Below are positions 20,456 to 31,860 of a stretch of DNA of 64,000 bases, in pieces. Made by a program: the position numbers and the translations under genes. The stretch is taken from positions 103,065,189-103,129,188 of the forward strand of contig OV884009.1 in NCBI GenBank assembly GCA_930367205.1, given 5' to 3'. Under the pieces are notes generated by a model. It saw nothing but the letters and a program-made list of their open reading frames with translations, did no database searches and was not told where the DNA came from. Each line of letters starts with the position of its first letter. The stretch's first letter is position 1. Source of the stretch: Acanthosoma haemorrhoidale (taxonomy: Eukaryota; Arthropoda; Insecta; Hemiptera; Acanthosomatidae).

Positions 20456-23400
20456 GTTGTAAAAATAATATATTTGGTGTTATAAAATTTTGAGCAGTGG
20501 ACTTACAGTAGTTTCATTAAAGTTTTTACATATTTTTCATTTTTAGTTACATATTTGTGTGAAAATAAATACATATATTAATTTTTTTATAACAAATACA
20601 TCTCAGTCGTACTCATGAATAAAGCAATGTAGAGATTTATCACCACCCATTACTATAGCATGATAACCATACTCAAGTTATTTATTTATCAGTCGCAACA
20701 TACATTCTCTAGGTTATAAATTGAATTTAATAATGTAACATAGATGAACTGGGGCTTTAATAATGTTGGGTTACTCCAAAAAGCCACCTTTGTAATGGTT
20801 TGTAAACATAACCTCCTTTCTATACTCCCACCTCTTGTCATTACAATTGGCAAAACAGACATCTTTTCCTAGATTTTTGCCCGAACAGAGGCTGTTTCCC
20901 CTTTCTAATATTTTTTGTTCAGATATGAAGTACCTTCTATTATCTCATTGTAGAAATGATATTCATTGCTAATTCAATGATGACCGTTTGTTCGAAGCAG
21001 TTCTCTTTAGCAGTTGGCATTATTTGTCAAAACCAAGGATTCTCGAAACGAAGTTAAAGCAATGTAAGGCGCAAGATTGTAGTAAGCTTGTTATCTGAAA
21101 TTCGTATAATTAATTTAGCACTTGGGAGGGATGTTTTGGTACGCTGGGAGGGCTAAACTTAAAAGTTATCCGGGTTAAACATTGCCCCTCACGGCCTCTA
21201 GTGACAATTGCTCAGCCCTTTGTGCTCTGATGCCCACTTTACAACCATAATGTAGCTTTAACTCTTCATTAGCCTAAGGAATTAAAAGCAAATCATTCTT
21301 CTGAATTAGATTACTTCATTATTAATTTATGAAAAGATTGTTTTCACATCATACATTAAAAAATAGCGATATTTAAAATAAGTAACTTTTCCGTACATTT
21401 ATAAAAAAAATTAATATAAATTGTAGGAAAATCTGTTTCAAAATTAAATACTACTACTTTCATTTTGGTGCGTTTGGCTGTCTGTTTGTATGTTCTATAT
21501 AGTCCTTCAAATATGTTGATTGGTTATTTTATTAAATATAATAAAGGAAACCATGGACAGAAATTTATACATTTTGTACATTGTATTTTGCAGGCAGATA
21601 GTCAAATCCACCATTTGCTCAAATGTCTATGCAAAGGGAAAAAAATTGGATTCCAATTTTTATGAAAGGCAGAAGATGGTAGCTGAGCAAATGTCACCAA
21701 GCTCCTCGAAAATGATTGAAAACTTAATTTCGGGTGACAACGTGATTTTGACTGTACCGAAAGTAGACCGACTGTTATGAGATTGGGACTGAAGCTGGAG
21801 TTATAAAAAATTGTTCCTGAGATCAATTATTGAATGTGAATCACGCAAAAGAGGCTATTGAGGTGCAAATAGAAAAAAGTTATTTCAATGTCGGAAGACG
21901 TTTCTTTTTTTTCTTTTTTTTTTTTTTTTTTGACGGTCAGGGCTTTTCTAAATGCAATTGTAAGTCTTATAAAATATGTATAAGTAACCGCCGCTTATGT
22001 TATAAGAAAAAAATAAAATGTTTTTTGAAGTGCCACAATAAACTTAGCTGCATGAACAAATAATTATGTCTCTGAATGAAATAAATAATCATGTATTTTT
22101 TCATTATATTTCATTTTTGACTAACTGCCTAATGCCCTTTTGAAACTTATTGAAGTGCCTAGACTCTTGATGAAATTCCTTGGCACGTCATAAAGTGCCA
22201 GTCATATCCTCGATCATTTGAAATTTAAATTAATGACTAGGCATTTGAGAAAATAATGGATTTGACTATCTGCCTGTAATATATACACTGATTAAGATTT
22301 AAGGTTCTATTTTTTCCTATTTAATCATATTTATGAACACTGATGAAAAATAATTTTAAAGCTATTCCAAAAAATATAATTTTGAGAGCCAACATTAGAA
22401 ATCGGGCTTTTAGGTCCCAAGCCGTTTTTAATAAGTCTTCATAGGTCAATAAATTAGCTATTTAATTTTTTATTATATTTGCTTAAAAGGTGATATTCAG
22501 TGATCAAGATGTTTTATCTTCATTTTGTTTAGTTTTGGTACAAAATACCGAGTAGTTTTTTCATAACAATTCAACAAGTATTAAAAAATGTCTTCATGAG
22601 ACACTTAACTATCTTACGATTTTGTTTCTTGGCGTTCTATGTCCTTTATTATATTATGTTTTAAAAATTATTATGTCTTTTATATTTATTTTAAAAATTA
22701 CGATTTAGTTCAATTTGTTAGATGCAATGTTATGGTTTGGTTGGGCATCGATTATGGAAGTCGCACTATATAAGCTCCATATTAATGGTGGCAACATGAC
22801 ATTCGTTCGTTACAAATATCGTTTAGAAAACAATCCAGTGTGTTTTCTGTTTCAAGTTAATAATCTCAAATATAAAAAGTTGAAAACTAGAAACAAAATA
22901 AAAAGTACAGTCTTAAACTGACACATTCAGCTTGATCTATTGATGAACTAGTTACTTCCCAATGTACGCTCTAGTCGAGGCCACCGATCCTCTGATCTAC
23001 TCGTTATAAGGGGATTTTGTTTCATTCCAACGACGAAATTAAGCCGGAAAATGCTTAGCGTTGACTTTTCCATTATAAAGTTGCCCTGTCAGTAATATTG
23101 TGTGATTGGAGCCGTAAGCCTTTAAGACATTAGCCGGATGGTTAAAAAGAAGGGATGCCAGGGGGCTAAGTAGACGAGGGATGAAACAAGAGAAGGGTAG
23201 TTAGCAGTAGTGGTTGGAGTGGCTGGCACGTGTCCCTAAATCCCGGCACGCCTCAGTCGCTCGCTTCCTTGTTAAGTAGAAAACAAAACTGTCCTCTTAG
23301 CCGCCTCATTTCTCAATTACATCTGCTGTGCAAACAATGTCCGCTATTATCGGAGCTCTGCGCCCCTCCCAGCTTCCACTTCCTTGCAATTACTAACCTT

Positions 23401-23730
23401 AACTAGTTCTGCTCATTCACTCTACCAAAAATAGAATGTCACAATTGCCTAGGGATAGGTTCAACTTTCATCCAGGTTTCGTTATTCCTCTATATCGGGG
23501 TGGCCAACCTTTTTTGTTCACGGTTCACAATCGTAGTTCCACAAATATGGGCGGCCAAATAAATCCCTACCCCACCCACACGCCCATGTTAATAAAGGCA
23601 ATTAACACAGCATTGAACAACATATACTTTCTATACGTATTCAATAAAATAAGAATAAATAATTCAATAAATATGTTAGGTAGGCAGGTACTATTCAATT
23701 TGTAAAATTTAAACACATTTATTCAGAAAA
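20456..23730. other. No gene recognised; possible conserved non-coding segment near 23.1-23.4 kb
   Basis: Mainly AT-rich, with a poly(T)-rich stretch at 21,902-21,932. ORFs at 21,465-21,830 and 22,715-22,921 have no recognisable domain. The segment 23,110-23,420 is clearly less AT-rich and more complex and lacks transposon signatures. It contains TTTCTCAATTACATCTGCTG. It could be a regulatory element, but this is only an inference from composition. Confidence 0.4.
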
Positions 23731-23739
23731 CATGACGGA

Positions 23740-24600
23740 CAATTTAATACTCAAAGATCATCATAAGGCACAGAACCTAAAAACCCACACTCCATCATCA
23801 ACCGCGTCACAGGATACGAGCCAGTGGAGGCTGACCAAGAGCGCAAGAGCCACAAACGCTCAGGACATGATTGGATAAACTGGCCATTGCCAGGACATCC
23901 ACCGTCACATATTTATATCAGGCGCCAGTTATCTCTGCTTTAGTCTCCGAGGAGGATTATAGGGATGAGTGGCGCAGTGTAATGGCTGTGCTAGGGGATT
24001 AGGGTGGTTAGATAGGTAACTATGGAATTTTATGAACTTGGAAGGGATGAGTTCAAGAATGTAGGGTATATTAAGATCGTTATGAAGGGTTAACGTAATA
24101 AGGTGCATTGACTATTATTCTCACGACTTCGGATTGAAAGGATTGGATGCGCTTAATGTTCGACATTTTTGTTGTACCCCATAGCTCTATTCCGTGTGCC
24201 CATATTGGCTTTAGTATAACCTTGTAAGTTATTTTCTATTGAAAGATGCGATGTCCTTTGAAGTAGTCAGTACAGTTGTCCAAAGCGTCTGTTTAGTTTT
24301 TGTGTTTACGGCTTCGTTTACGGGTTCCATGTCAGCCGTTTGTCGAGATGGAAACCTAAGTACCGTACTATCTCGGATACAGGAAGAGGAGTGGAATTTA
24401 AAACAAAATAGTGGACAAGACTTGTCGCAGAGGGTAAAGGTAATGTGGGAACATTTTGCTCCATTTACTTTGATCCGCCATTGGTTGCATCGATACTCGA
24501 TCTCATCAAGGTGGTTTCGTAGGTTATGGTATGTTGTAACTTGGTCTGAGCAGTATGATGATCGTGAACTCTATCTCTTAAACAGAAGGATCTTTTCTTT
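23740..24600 (-). pseudogene. Jockey ORF2 C-terminus and 3' region, reverse strand
   Basis: The minus strand reads NHLDEIEYRCNQWRIKV, then FKFHSSSC, PSRQTADMEP, then VILKPIWAHGIELWGTTKMS, NIKRIQSFQSEVVRIIVNAP, and finally the non-coding end near 23,740. These are the post-RT region and C-terminus of Jockey-clade ORF2. The same stretch (NQWRIKV, then CATCCCTTCCAAGCTCATGA and the GGGAGTCCTGCCAATGGCCA block) occurs on the plus strand at 60,600-61,000. Several frameshifts and stops are present. Confidence 0.8.
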
Positions 24601-24604
24601 ATAG

Positions 24605-25230
24605 CCCTTTCTGCCTATTCACACCTCTTTGTGAATGGGTTACGCACACTATTCTCGGACCATCCTAGCTGCTGACCCCCATATCCCTTCTCACAGTTAC
24701 TTTTGTGACAGGAAAAAAAAAAGGGTTGTAAACTGTCAAACCCTCGAGCCATACTCGACACTCCGCAACATATCGCACCCTTGAATTTCGTCTGGAAAGG
24801 AAATCGGCCCACACCCAAAAAAAAGGTCCAGTCGTTTATGACAGTCATCCTTGGTCCCACTTTTACAATCTCTGTACCTTTACATTACTTGATACTTTTA
24901 CAATACGTTCCCCATGTTGGGGGGTTGAACTTATAAAGAAGCGGAGGCAAGAGCCTCCGAGAAAAAGAAGAGGGAGTATGAGAGACCATACTCCCTCTTC
25001 TTTTTAAAAAGGAAATCTTCTCTCCCAACGACCGGCTGATTTTATCACTCCTAAGCAAGCGGTCTGCAGTATCTCCTTTGATCTGTTTTCACAACTTTGT
25101 GTGAAAAGGGTGTTTATGACGGAAAAACTTTCCGGATACCGCCCTTTCTTTCGGGTTATCTGGATTTTGACGCTATTTCCCCTTTTACGTGTGCCTGTCA
25201 CACTGGCGTTATCGCACGCCTGTCAAGCCC
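24605..25230. other. Hairpin-rich orphan segment between two LINEs
   Basis: Less AT-rich than its surroundings and unlike the Jockey and CR1 sequence on either side. It holds several perfect inverted repeats: a 19-bp one at 24,962-25,005, CGGAGGC/GCCTCCG near 24,942-24,960, TTTTCACA/TGTGAAAA near 25,086-25,108 and ATTCACA/TGTGAAT near 24,616-24,640. The piece CGTTCCCCATGTTGGGG at 24,905 resembles LTR ends near 36,155 and 44,868. I do not recognise the element. Confidence 0.55.
24962..25005. repeat. Perfect 19-bp inverted repeat with 6-nt loop
   Basis: AAAAAGAAGAGGGAGTATG (24,962-24,980) is exactly complementary to CATACTCCCTCTTCTTTTT (24,987-25,005), loop AGAGAC. The right arm ends in a T run, giving a terminator-like shape. 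A shorter perfect stem lies just upstream. Confidence 0.85.
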
Positions 25231-25239
25231 TTTTGCTAG

Positions 25240-27040
25240 CATCAGACAAAGACCAGTAAGAAAGTAAGACGTTCCAAAGGTTTGTCACATGGACACAAAG
25301 GAACGGTCAAAGCAAGCAGATTTGTGAGAATAGAAATACAGGTCGGAAGGGTGGGATCAAGTATTGTGGAATTTGATCGATGTTTTGAACTGGAGGAGGT
25401 TGTGAGGGAAAGGAGGCTTTTCAGTCATGATAATACTGAAGAGAGAGATCCAAGTGACAGACAAAAGAGTATAGTCATCAGAACTCACAGTAGTAATGAT
25501 AAATATGACAGCCTCTAAGATCGATCCCGAGTAAAAATCTAAGAAAACAACTGATCAGGGGCTATAACCGAGCTTCAACATACTCAGAGCGGCAAACAAC
25601 AGTGGTAAAAAAGGGGAAGGCAAGACAGGAAGCCACGAGTTGACGAGTATCTAATGGTAGGAGATGTCAGAGCCAATTGAGCAACCTATGTGTGGAAATG
25701 GATGAGCAGGTGATTTGTGTGGTCTTTCCAGAATAGAGTTTGGTCAAGGAATAAACCTAGATTTTTGACTGATGTAAAAAATTAGATAGGTGGAGCATAT
25801 ATGTTATTGGTGGGATTATCATTTAGGATTTTGAGAGGTCTTGACCCAATGATAATTGCCTTGGATTTCTCCACGTCAAATTGAAGATTGTGGAAAACCC
25901 CAATTCAGATCAGGTCTTCCTAAATCATTATGGAGACGGATTGGAGCTCACTAGGAGGGAACAGATAGGTAAACTTGGGTGTCGTGGGCATATAAGGTGC
26001 TAGGATCAGTAATGGATACTTTTATGAAAACACAAAAAAGTAATGGGTTGATAAACCCGGGGCTACCCCAGAAGACAATATCTCGAACGTGGGGGTAGGG
26101 ATCAGGTATTATTAATGCCTGGGAGTGAGCAGAGATGAATGATTTAAACTGATGCCAATGCGAGAAAAGGACATCGGTACTAATTTCGATAGAAGGATGG
26201 ATTGATTAATAGTTTCAAATGCCTTGGCAAAGATTAGGAGGATAAGGATAAATATGTGTTGTAGGTCATTGCGGGTTGTTCTTGAGGGATTTTGGTAAGA
26301 GCAGATTTGGTTGAAAATCCTTTGCTACTTTGCTGGAAGCCGGATAGGAGGGGTTTGATCGTGTTTCTATAAATGAGGAAATTTAGGATTTAACTAGTCT
26401 TTTGAGGGGCTTGGAAAGGTTAGAGAGAATCGGTATGGAACGATAGTCTTTGTGGTAGGTGCGGTAGGAACTTTATTTAATGGAACGTTTGCTCTTTTTC
26501 AAAAAGAAGGAAATGTGGCATTTTGAAGAGAAAAAAATATAAATGTGAAGCAATATGGAAAGAATTGTATGGAGACAGAGATTTAAGAATATCGTGGGAA
26601 TGCCGTCCGAACTTATAGAATTATGTATTGATTTCGTAATTGAGGAATTAAGTTCGGAAGGAGAAATGTAAGAGAAAAAGAAGTTGTGAAGTACTACCCA
26701 GGCAGGTAAACACTATTAGTGTTAATTGAAGTAGCGATGAAGCAGTCGGGATAGACAGAAAATGAGGATTGAGGTCATTAGGGCTTGGAAAGTCATAAGA
26801 GGCGCCTGTTTGTTAAGAATGGCGAGGATAATGGTTGGGGTAGGAAATCAACTATAGGATAATAGGTCCAACTTCGTTGTGTAAATATGCGGTAGAATGG
26901 GCCCGAATGTTAGTAAATCGAGATTACGGTAGGTGATATTTCTGGGGAAGGGAGGAGCGACTTGCAGATTATATGATAGGAAAATGAGATCATGGATCGG
27001 AAAGAAAGGTGCTGGAAGTTAAAAAGAGGAGATAAGATTA
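25240..27040 (-). pseudogene. CR1-like non-LTR retrotransposon ORF2 (endonuclease end, RT), reverse strand
   Basis: Minus strand, in broken frames: FPRNITYRNLDLLTFGPILP (linker after the endonuclease), SSDGIPTIFLNLC (start of RT), LSNLSKPLKRLVKS, a block with FKSFISAHSQALIIPDP, the catalytic motif as YAHDTQVYLSVP (Y-A-H-D where active enzymes have YADD), then VEKSKAIIIG-like and KNLGLxLDQTLxWKDHTN-like sequence. This is CR1-clade order. The last 300 bp (SLLSLTTSSSSKHRSNS) fits the CR1 C-terminal tail. Many stops, so it is an old inactive copy. Confidence 0.75.
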
Positions 27041-27049
27041 TGTCTTAGT

Positions 27050-27330
27050 ACTTTACCTTCTATAGTTCGCCATATACACGGCTGAGATGATCACCATGAC
27101 TCCTTGAATTGTTTTATTTCTTCTGAGCCCTTTATTTACTAAATGGTACTTAGTGAAATTTAATGTTACTTTAAATCCACAATACATTTCCCCTTTCATC
27201 AATGGGGAAGCCCGAAAAATTCTGCTGGGTTCTTTCGCAACAACGCATATAGTCATGTACGCATAAAAGGCAATAAAGGCCACCGCCAGTGTCGATTTTA
27301 TTTCGGATGAAGAGCTGGGTGGTTGCAGCG
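27050..27330. other. Unassigned spacer between CR1-like and R1-like LINEs
   Basis: A minus-strand ORF (27,053-27,343, 96 residues) covers it. It has no motif I recognise, and the reading may be fortuitous. Confidence 0.35.
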
Positions 27331-28930
27331 GAGCTGTTGGCACTTACCCGTACAGTGGATCATGTTGATCCAGGAGCCATACTGCCTGCCTTAAAGGAAG
27401 CCAAGGGAGAGGTATAAAGTCTGGGGCGTGCGTATCAGAGGTACGAGATTGAGCTGGTCCGTGGTCGAGACCACCCGGAGGAGAACCTGGAATGAGTTCG
27501 TCTAGTATAAGTCGGAGAAGAGGGCCTGGGGCATTCCGTACAGAATTGCCGTGGCCTGGCCAAGACCCTGCCGGCACTAAGAAGAGCAGACCACCAGGTC
27601 ACTTCTTCTGAGGAGGCTGGTGAGATATATCTCAGAGAAACGTACCTTAGGGAACGACTTGCGTGAGGATTCCCTCCTAAGGGACCTAACTCCCCCCTAA
27701 GGTGGTGCATCCACCATAGGATATCTGGGACCTACACCAGATCTGGGACAGAAGACCAGACGAGTCCAAGGCATGGACACGCTCGAGGCCGCACTTGCTA
27801 AGGCCTCGTGCCCCCTCATTGAAGAGAGGCTTCTTACAATCGTGAATGAGTGCCTTGACCATGGCTACTTCCCAAGGAACTGGAAGAGGGTAGAACTGTG
27901 CCTGATCCCTAATGGCGCAGAGAAAGGTCTTAAAGACAGCTATCAAAAGCTACAGGCCCATCAGCCTACTCCCAGTCCTAAGTAATGTCCTGGAACGTCG
28001 GAGTTATTCGGCCCTTCGACAGGTCCTTGACAGTGCAGATCACACAAGTCAGTACGGCTCGAGTAAAGGTAAGAGATCGGTGGACGCTCTGGATAAGTTG
28101 GAGGGGGACATAATGGAGCCTCACTCCAAGTACGTCATTGTGGCTCTTCGTGATGAGAGGAGAGTTGGAGGAACTTATGGGCAGCTACCTGAACAAACGG
28201 AGAGTGGTCAGGTCAATAGAGGAGCGTCATACGAGGAGAATGACCCGTCAAGCACAGACGTCCCCAGGGGTCCGTACTGGGCCCTGCCCTTTGGAAGCCG
28301 GTTTTTAACAAGGTTCTCGTGGCCCTTAATGACCACCAAATCCCTGCGGTAACCTATGTGGATGATCTGGGGACGAAAACTGCGGCGTACTCCCGAGCTA
28401 AGGTCGTCAGAAGAGCTTGTGTTGGTTCTACCCTTGTGGAAGAGTGGTGCGCATCTATAAAGATGATCATGGCGGATTTCGTTCCAAGCTATAACGAGTA
28501 TAAAGGAGCTGCGGGTCCAATTGCACACATTGCGGGGATAGAGATACCACAGAGCATGTCGTGCTCACCTGTCAAGCCCTAGAACAAACAGGAGCACGGA
28601 TGTTCCGCTCATTTGGCCATTATAGCTTGGATGAGTCAGACTTGGAGAATTACAGGCCCTTCTTCATCAAGGATCTGCAGGGACCAGCGCACTTCACCAT
28701 CTCCAGGGTAGTGATGCACGTTGAGCAGCCGAAATATATGGGGTGCTCATCAAGAAAGCACCGTTGGAACGAGATGGATCGTAGTCCCTTTGTCAATGGC
28801 AATAAGTTAGTCTTAAGAAAAAAAATTTTTCTTTTGCACTACAGGCAACGAAAAACCCCATGGACCAGTCAACAGCGAGCGAGACCCACGAGGGAACTCC
28901 GTCTGAGACACGGATCCTGTGGTAGGGTTT
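27330..28930 (+). pseudogene. R1-clade non-LTR retrotransposon ORF2 (RT and C-terminal zinc finger)
   Basis: Plus strand, three frames: linker with AYQRYEIELVRGRDHPEENL, then LEAALAKASCPLIEERLLTI, VNECLDHGYFPRNWKRVELC, KSYRPISLLPVLSNVLERR (RT motifs 1-2), SKGKRSVDALDKLEGDIM, and TYVDDLGTK as the catalytic motif. A CCHC finger, CTHCGDRDTTEHVVLTC, lies at about 28,515-28,575, and a C-terminal tail runs to 28,930. The linker, YVDD and late CCHC finger are R1-clade features. Palm-to-finger sequence is shortened and frames are shifted. Members of this clade often target specific sites such as 28S rDNA, but no rDNA flanks are seen. Confidence 0.75.
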
Positions 28931-28932
28931 AA

Positions 28933-30983
28933 AAGAAAGTTATAAGTATGAAAATGATGTATATTCTCATATCGTATCTAGTTTCTAAACCATTTCTCTT
29001 TAAGTCATAAATGACGTAAGTTTGACTGCCAATAATGAAAATTTTATGCTTTTTTAAGGTAATATTTTATATAGTTGATTTATGAAACCATTTAATGTAA
29101 TGAAAACTATTTGGGAGTTTCCACGTAAACAAAAAGGGTAGAATACGTTTTATATTTCAATTTTTTATGCTATGTAATTTAAGGATTATTATAAAGCAAG
29201 AAATATAAAATACTATAAAGCATTTTAAATTTTATTCTGATCACAGGTCAAATCTATTTTAATGTGCGAAACTAACCCACTCATTGCACATCGACAATTG
29301 AAACCAGTTTAAGTAAGTCACATGTCCCCTGTTTAATTAACACCATCTGCGCATGCATGGATCTCCTTATGTGAATGTAGCTTTCATGACGCAATTTTAT
29401 GTTAAAAAATATACACCGATCTTTTGGTTGACTAGTTATATCTAATCAATCCATTTAGTTTTACAATCCGTGAGAGTAATGCGAGCCTTGACTGGCTTGT
29501 GTTAATTAATAGCCCATATGGTGTTGATTGGAAAAATGATGACATTTTGACGCTGGGATATTCAGCCTGTATGTCAAAATGATCTCGTTTGGGAGAATTG
29601 GGATACTAACCAGTTTTTGTAAGGCTATTGAGTTAGAGGCGGTGACATGAGGAAGTGGGGGAATAAACTTGTTCATTACTGGCTCTAATAGCTGCTCTGT
29701 TAGCCCTGGCCTAATGAATACACAGGTCGTAGATTAAAGGACTGCCAAGTTTTGCCGGCACCGACAAAGTCCACTCTATACCTTCCTAATGAAGGAGTTA
29801 ACACGATTTCCCTCCCGCACTTTCCACAGCTCCTTATAACATCATCATTAAAACCTAATCAAACGACGCTACCACAAAGCGTAGCAAATGAAACAGCGTT
29901 AGTTGCCATTTTAGCATGTATGACAAACATCCATCCTATTATAACTTTCTTTGTTTTTTTTTCCATGGTAGAAGTTAAGATCGTGATCAACTGAAAACAA
30001 GAAAATATTTGTGTTAAGCTCACTGTTATCTGGATCAATATGGGTGCCATTTTATTGTTGTTAGGTTTTTAACAATTTTATCGGCTAATTTTTTTTTTAG
30101 ATTGATAATATTATCAATCGTTTATATGTATATAAACGAATTAAGGGAACTGAGGACTCACACGGGTCTCGGTATGAGTTCCTTAAAGACTTTGAAACTG
30201 TAAAGAGATCATTGTGATAATCTCCATCATCACAAAAAAAGCCACCCTTGCACACAATGCTGCACCACTAAACACTCAAATGCCTACACGGGGAAAACAC
30301 ATCTCAACCAGAAGAAATTATTGGCGGACAAAGAGCGATTTGCTAGTTCTTAGATGCAGGACTGAAAGTGTACTCTTCAAGGGACCCATCACACTGTGAA
30401 ATACACAGGACTGACAATCTTATTGGTTAGTCCACGGAACAGCCAAACTCACATGTTTCCCTGTCTACTTCCCGAACACTGGTGAAAAACAACTTCAAAA
30501 TTATAAGAAAAGGACCTTTAATGCACATGGGACGAATCTCGTATGAACTGGATAGTAATTTGTGACAGTTTCGTATTTTAGTCTCTTGTAGTATTGTAGT
30601 CTCTTGCAGCACTAGGGATTTATTAAAAACATATGACCTAATAGGATGCAGAAGTGTTGACAGGAGATTTGCCTGCATGTGCTTTGAGTATCTAATAGGG
30701 TAGCCCAAGGTAAGCCTTTCCCACTAATGAGCATTCAAGACCGTCTTCATGATTTGTTCAAATGAAAATTTCATCCCTCCATATGAAACTGATGTTTTTA
30801 TTGTCCACTTAAGCCCCAATGCGTAGCACATTTTATTAATTAGAACGTTGAGGTATTTCATTTTATACCCTTACCAATATGGTAGACAGCTATTTACTTT
30901 GTTATTACTAATTACCCTTCATTATGTTTCCTGGGGCTATTTTTTTTAACATCATCTGACCAATCTGGGTAAATGGAATGGTT
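28933..30983. other. No gene recognised
   Basis: AT-rich. Short ORFs near 29,752-29,994, 30,214-30,399 and 30,427-30,708 show no known motif, and no transposon core was found. Confidence 0.45.
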
Positions 30984-31860
30984 TGGTACGCTCGACGAAT
31001 AAGAGTTTTCTTTAAATATAATTACAGATACATCCGCGCGTACCGATACACTAATCTATCTAAGATACAACAGTATCCGAATATATAATACTAGGCAATA
31101 TATAAAAGATGTATCTTTTCTAAGGATACATATACCCGTTTATCTATTTACCTGACTTACCCACGAACACCACACTGTTACGCTCTAGTTGAATAATTAG
31201 AATATTTAAGTTTTAGGGATACAACTTCTGGCTGATTCCTCTAACAAATCCTGAGCGTATTGCATTAGTGTAAGGTTGTACCAAATTATATCTTGCTCAA
31301 ATTACAAAATTCAATTCAGTTACTATAGGTCTCAATCGAATCTAAACAATAAATAATATATTTTTATAAATTAACGTGGTGATAAAATGTATATGTAATA
31401 TAAATAATAAACGATAATAAAAATCGATAATAAACGAATATAAATGATACAATGAGTACAAAGATCTTACTAACTAGCTATAGAAATATTACTTACTATT
31501 ATACAATGATAGGTTCAATCTGAAGTAGGTATAACCTCGAAGCTAATGTCCTGGCGTCTCCAACCAGTCCTCAGTCAACGACCCCAGAGAAACGTGAAAT
31601 GCTGTTCAGAAGAGCTGCCAGGGGGAAGTGCCACCAGGTTCTTTCCATTAGGGAGGGTGGCCTTCCTTTTCTGATCTTTTGAGTTTAAGAGAATCTTACT
31701 TCACACCAGGCTGCAAAGAGGTTTTGACGTGCCTCAAACACTGTCTTTATGAGGGACCATAAAAAAATCATCTTGATCCATTTGGGCTCTTCGATAACAA
31801 ATTTGTACTTAGCGCCTTTTACCTTTCACCTCGAAAATTCCATCTCTTAATTTCCTCGGA
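30984..31860 (+). repeat. LTR-like repeat family, copy B
   Basis: Shares TACCGATACACTAATCTAT, the TTTCTAAGGATACATATA block, TTACCTGACTTACCCAC, AGTTGAATAATTAGAATATT and AATTAACGTGGTGAT with copies A and C in the same order. It continues into a GC-richer part (31,540-31,760). The right boundary is uncertain. No coding region; probably a decayed solo LTR. Confidence 0.5.

Noticed and set aside
24239..24604. 121-residue plus-strand ORF
   Set aside because: It is the complement of a recognisable minus-strand Jockey ORF2 segment.
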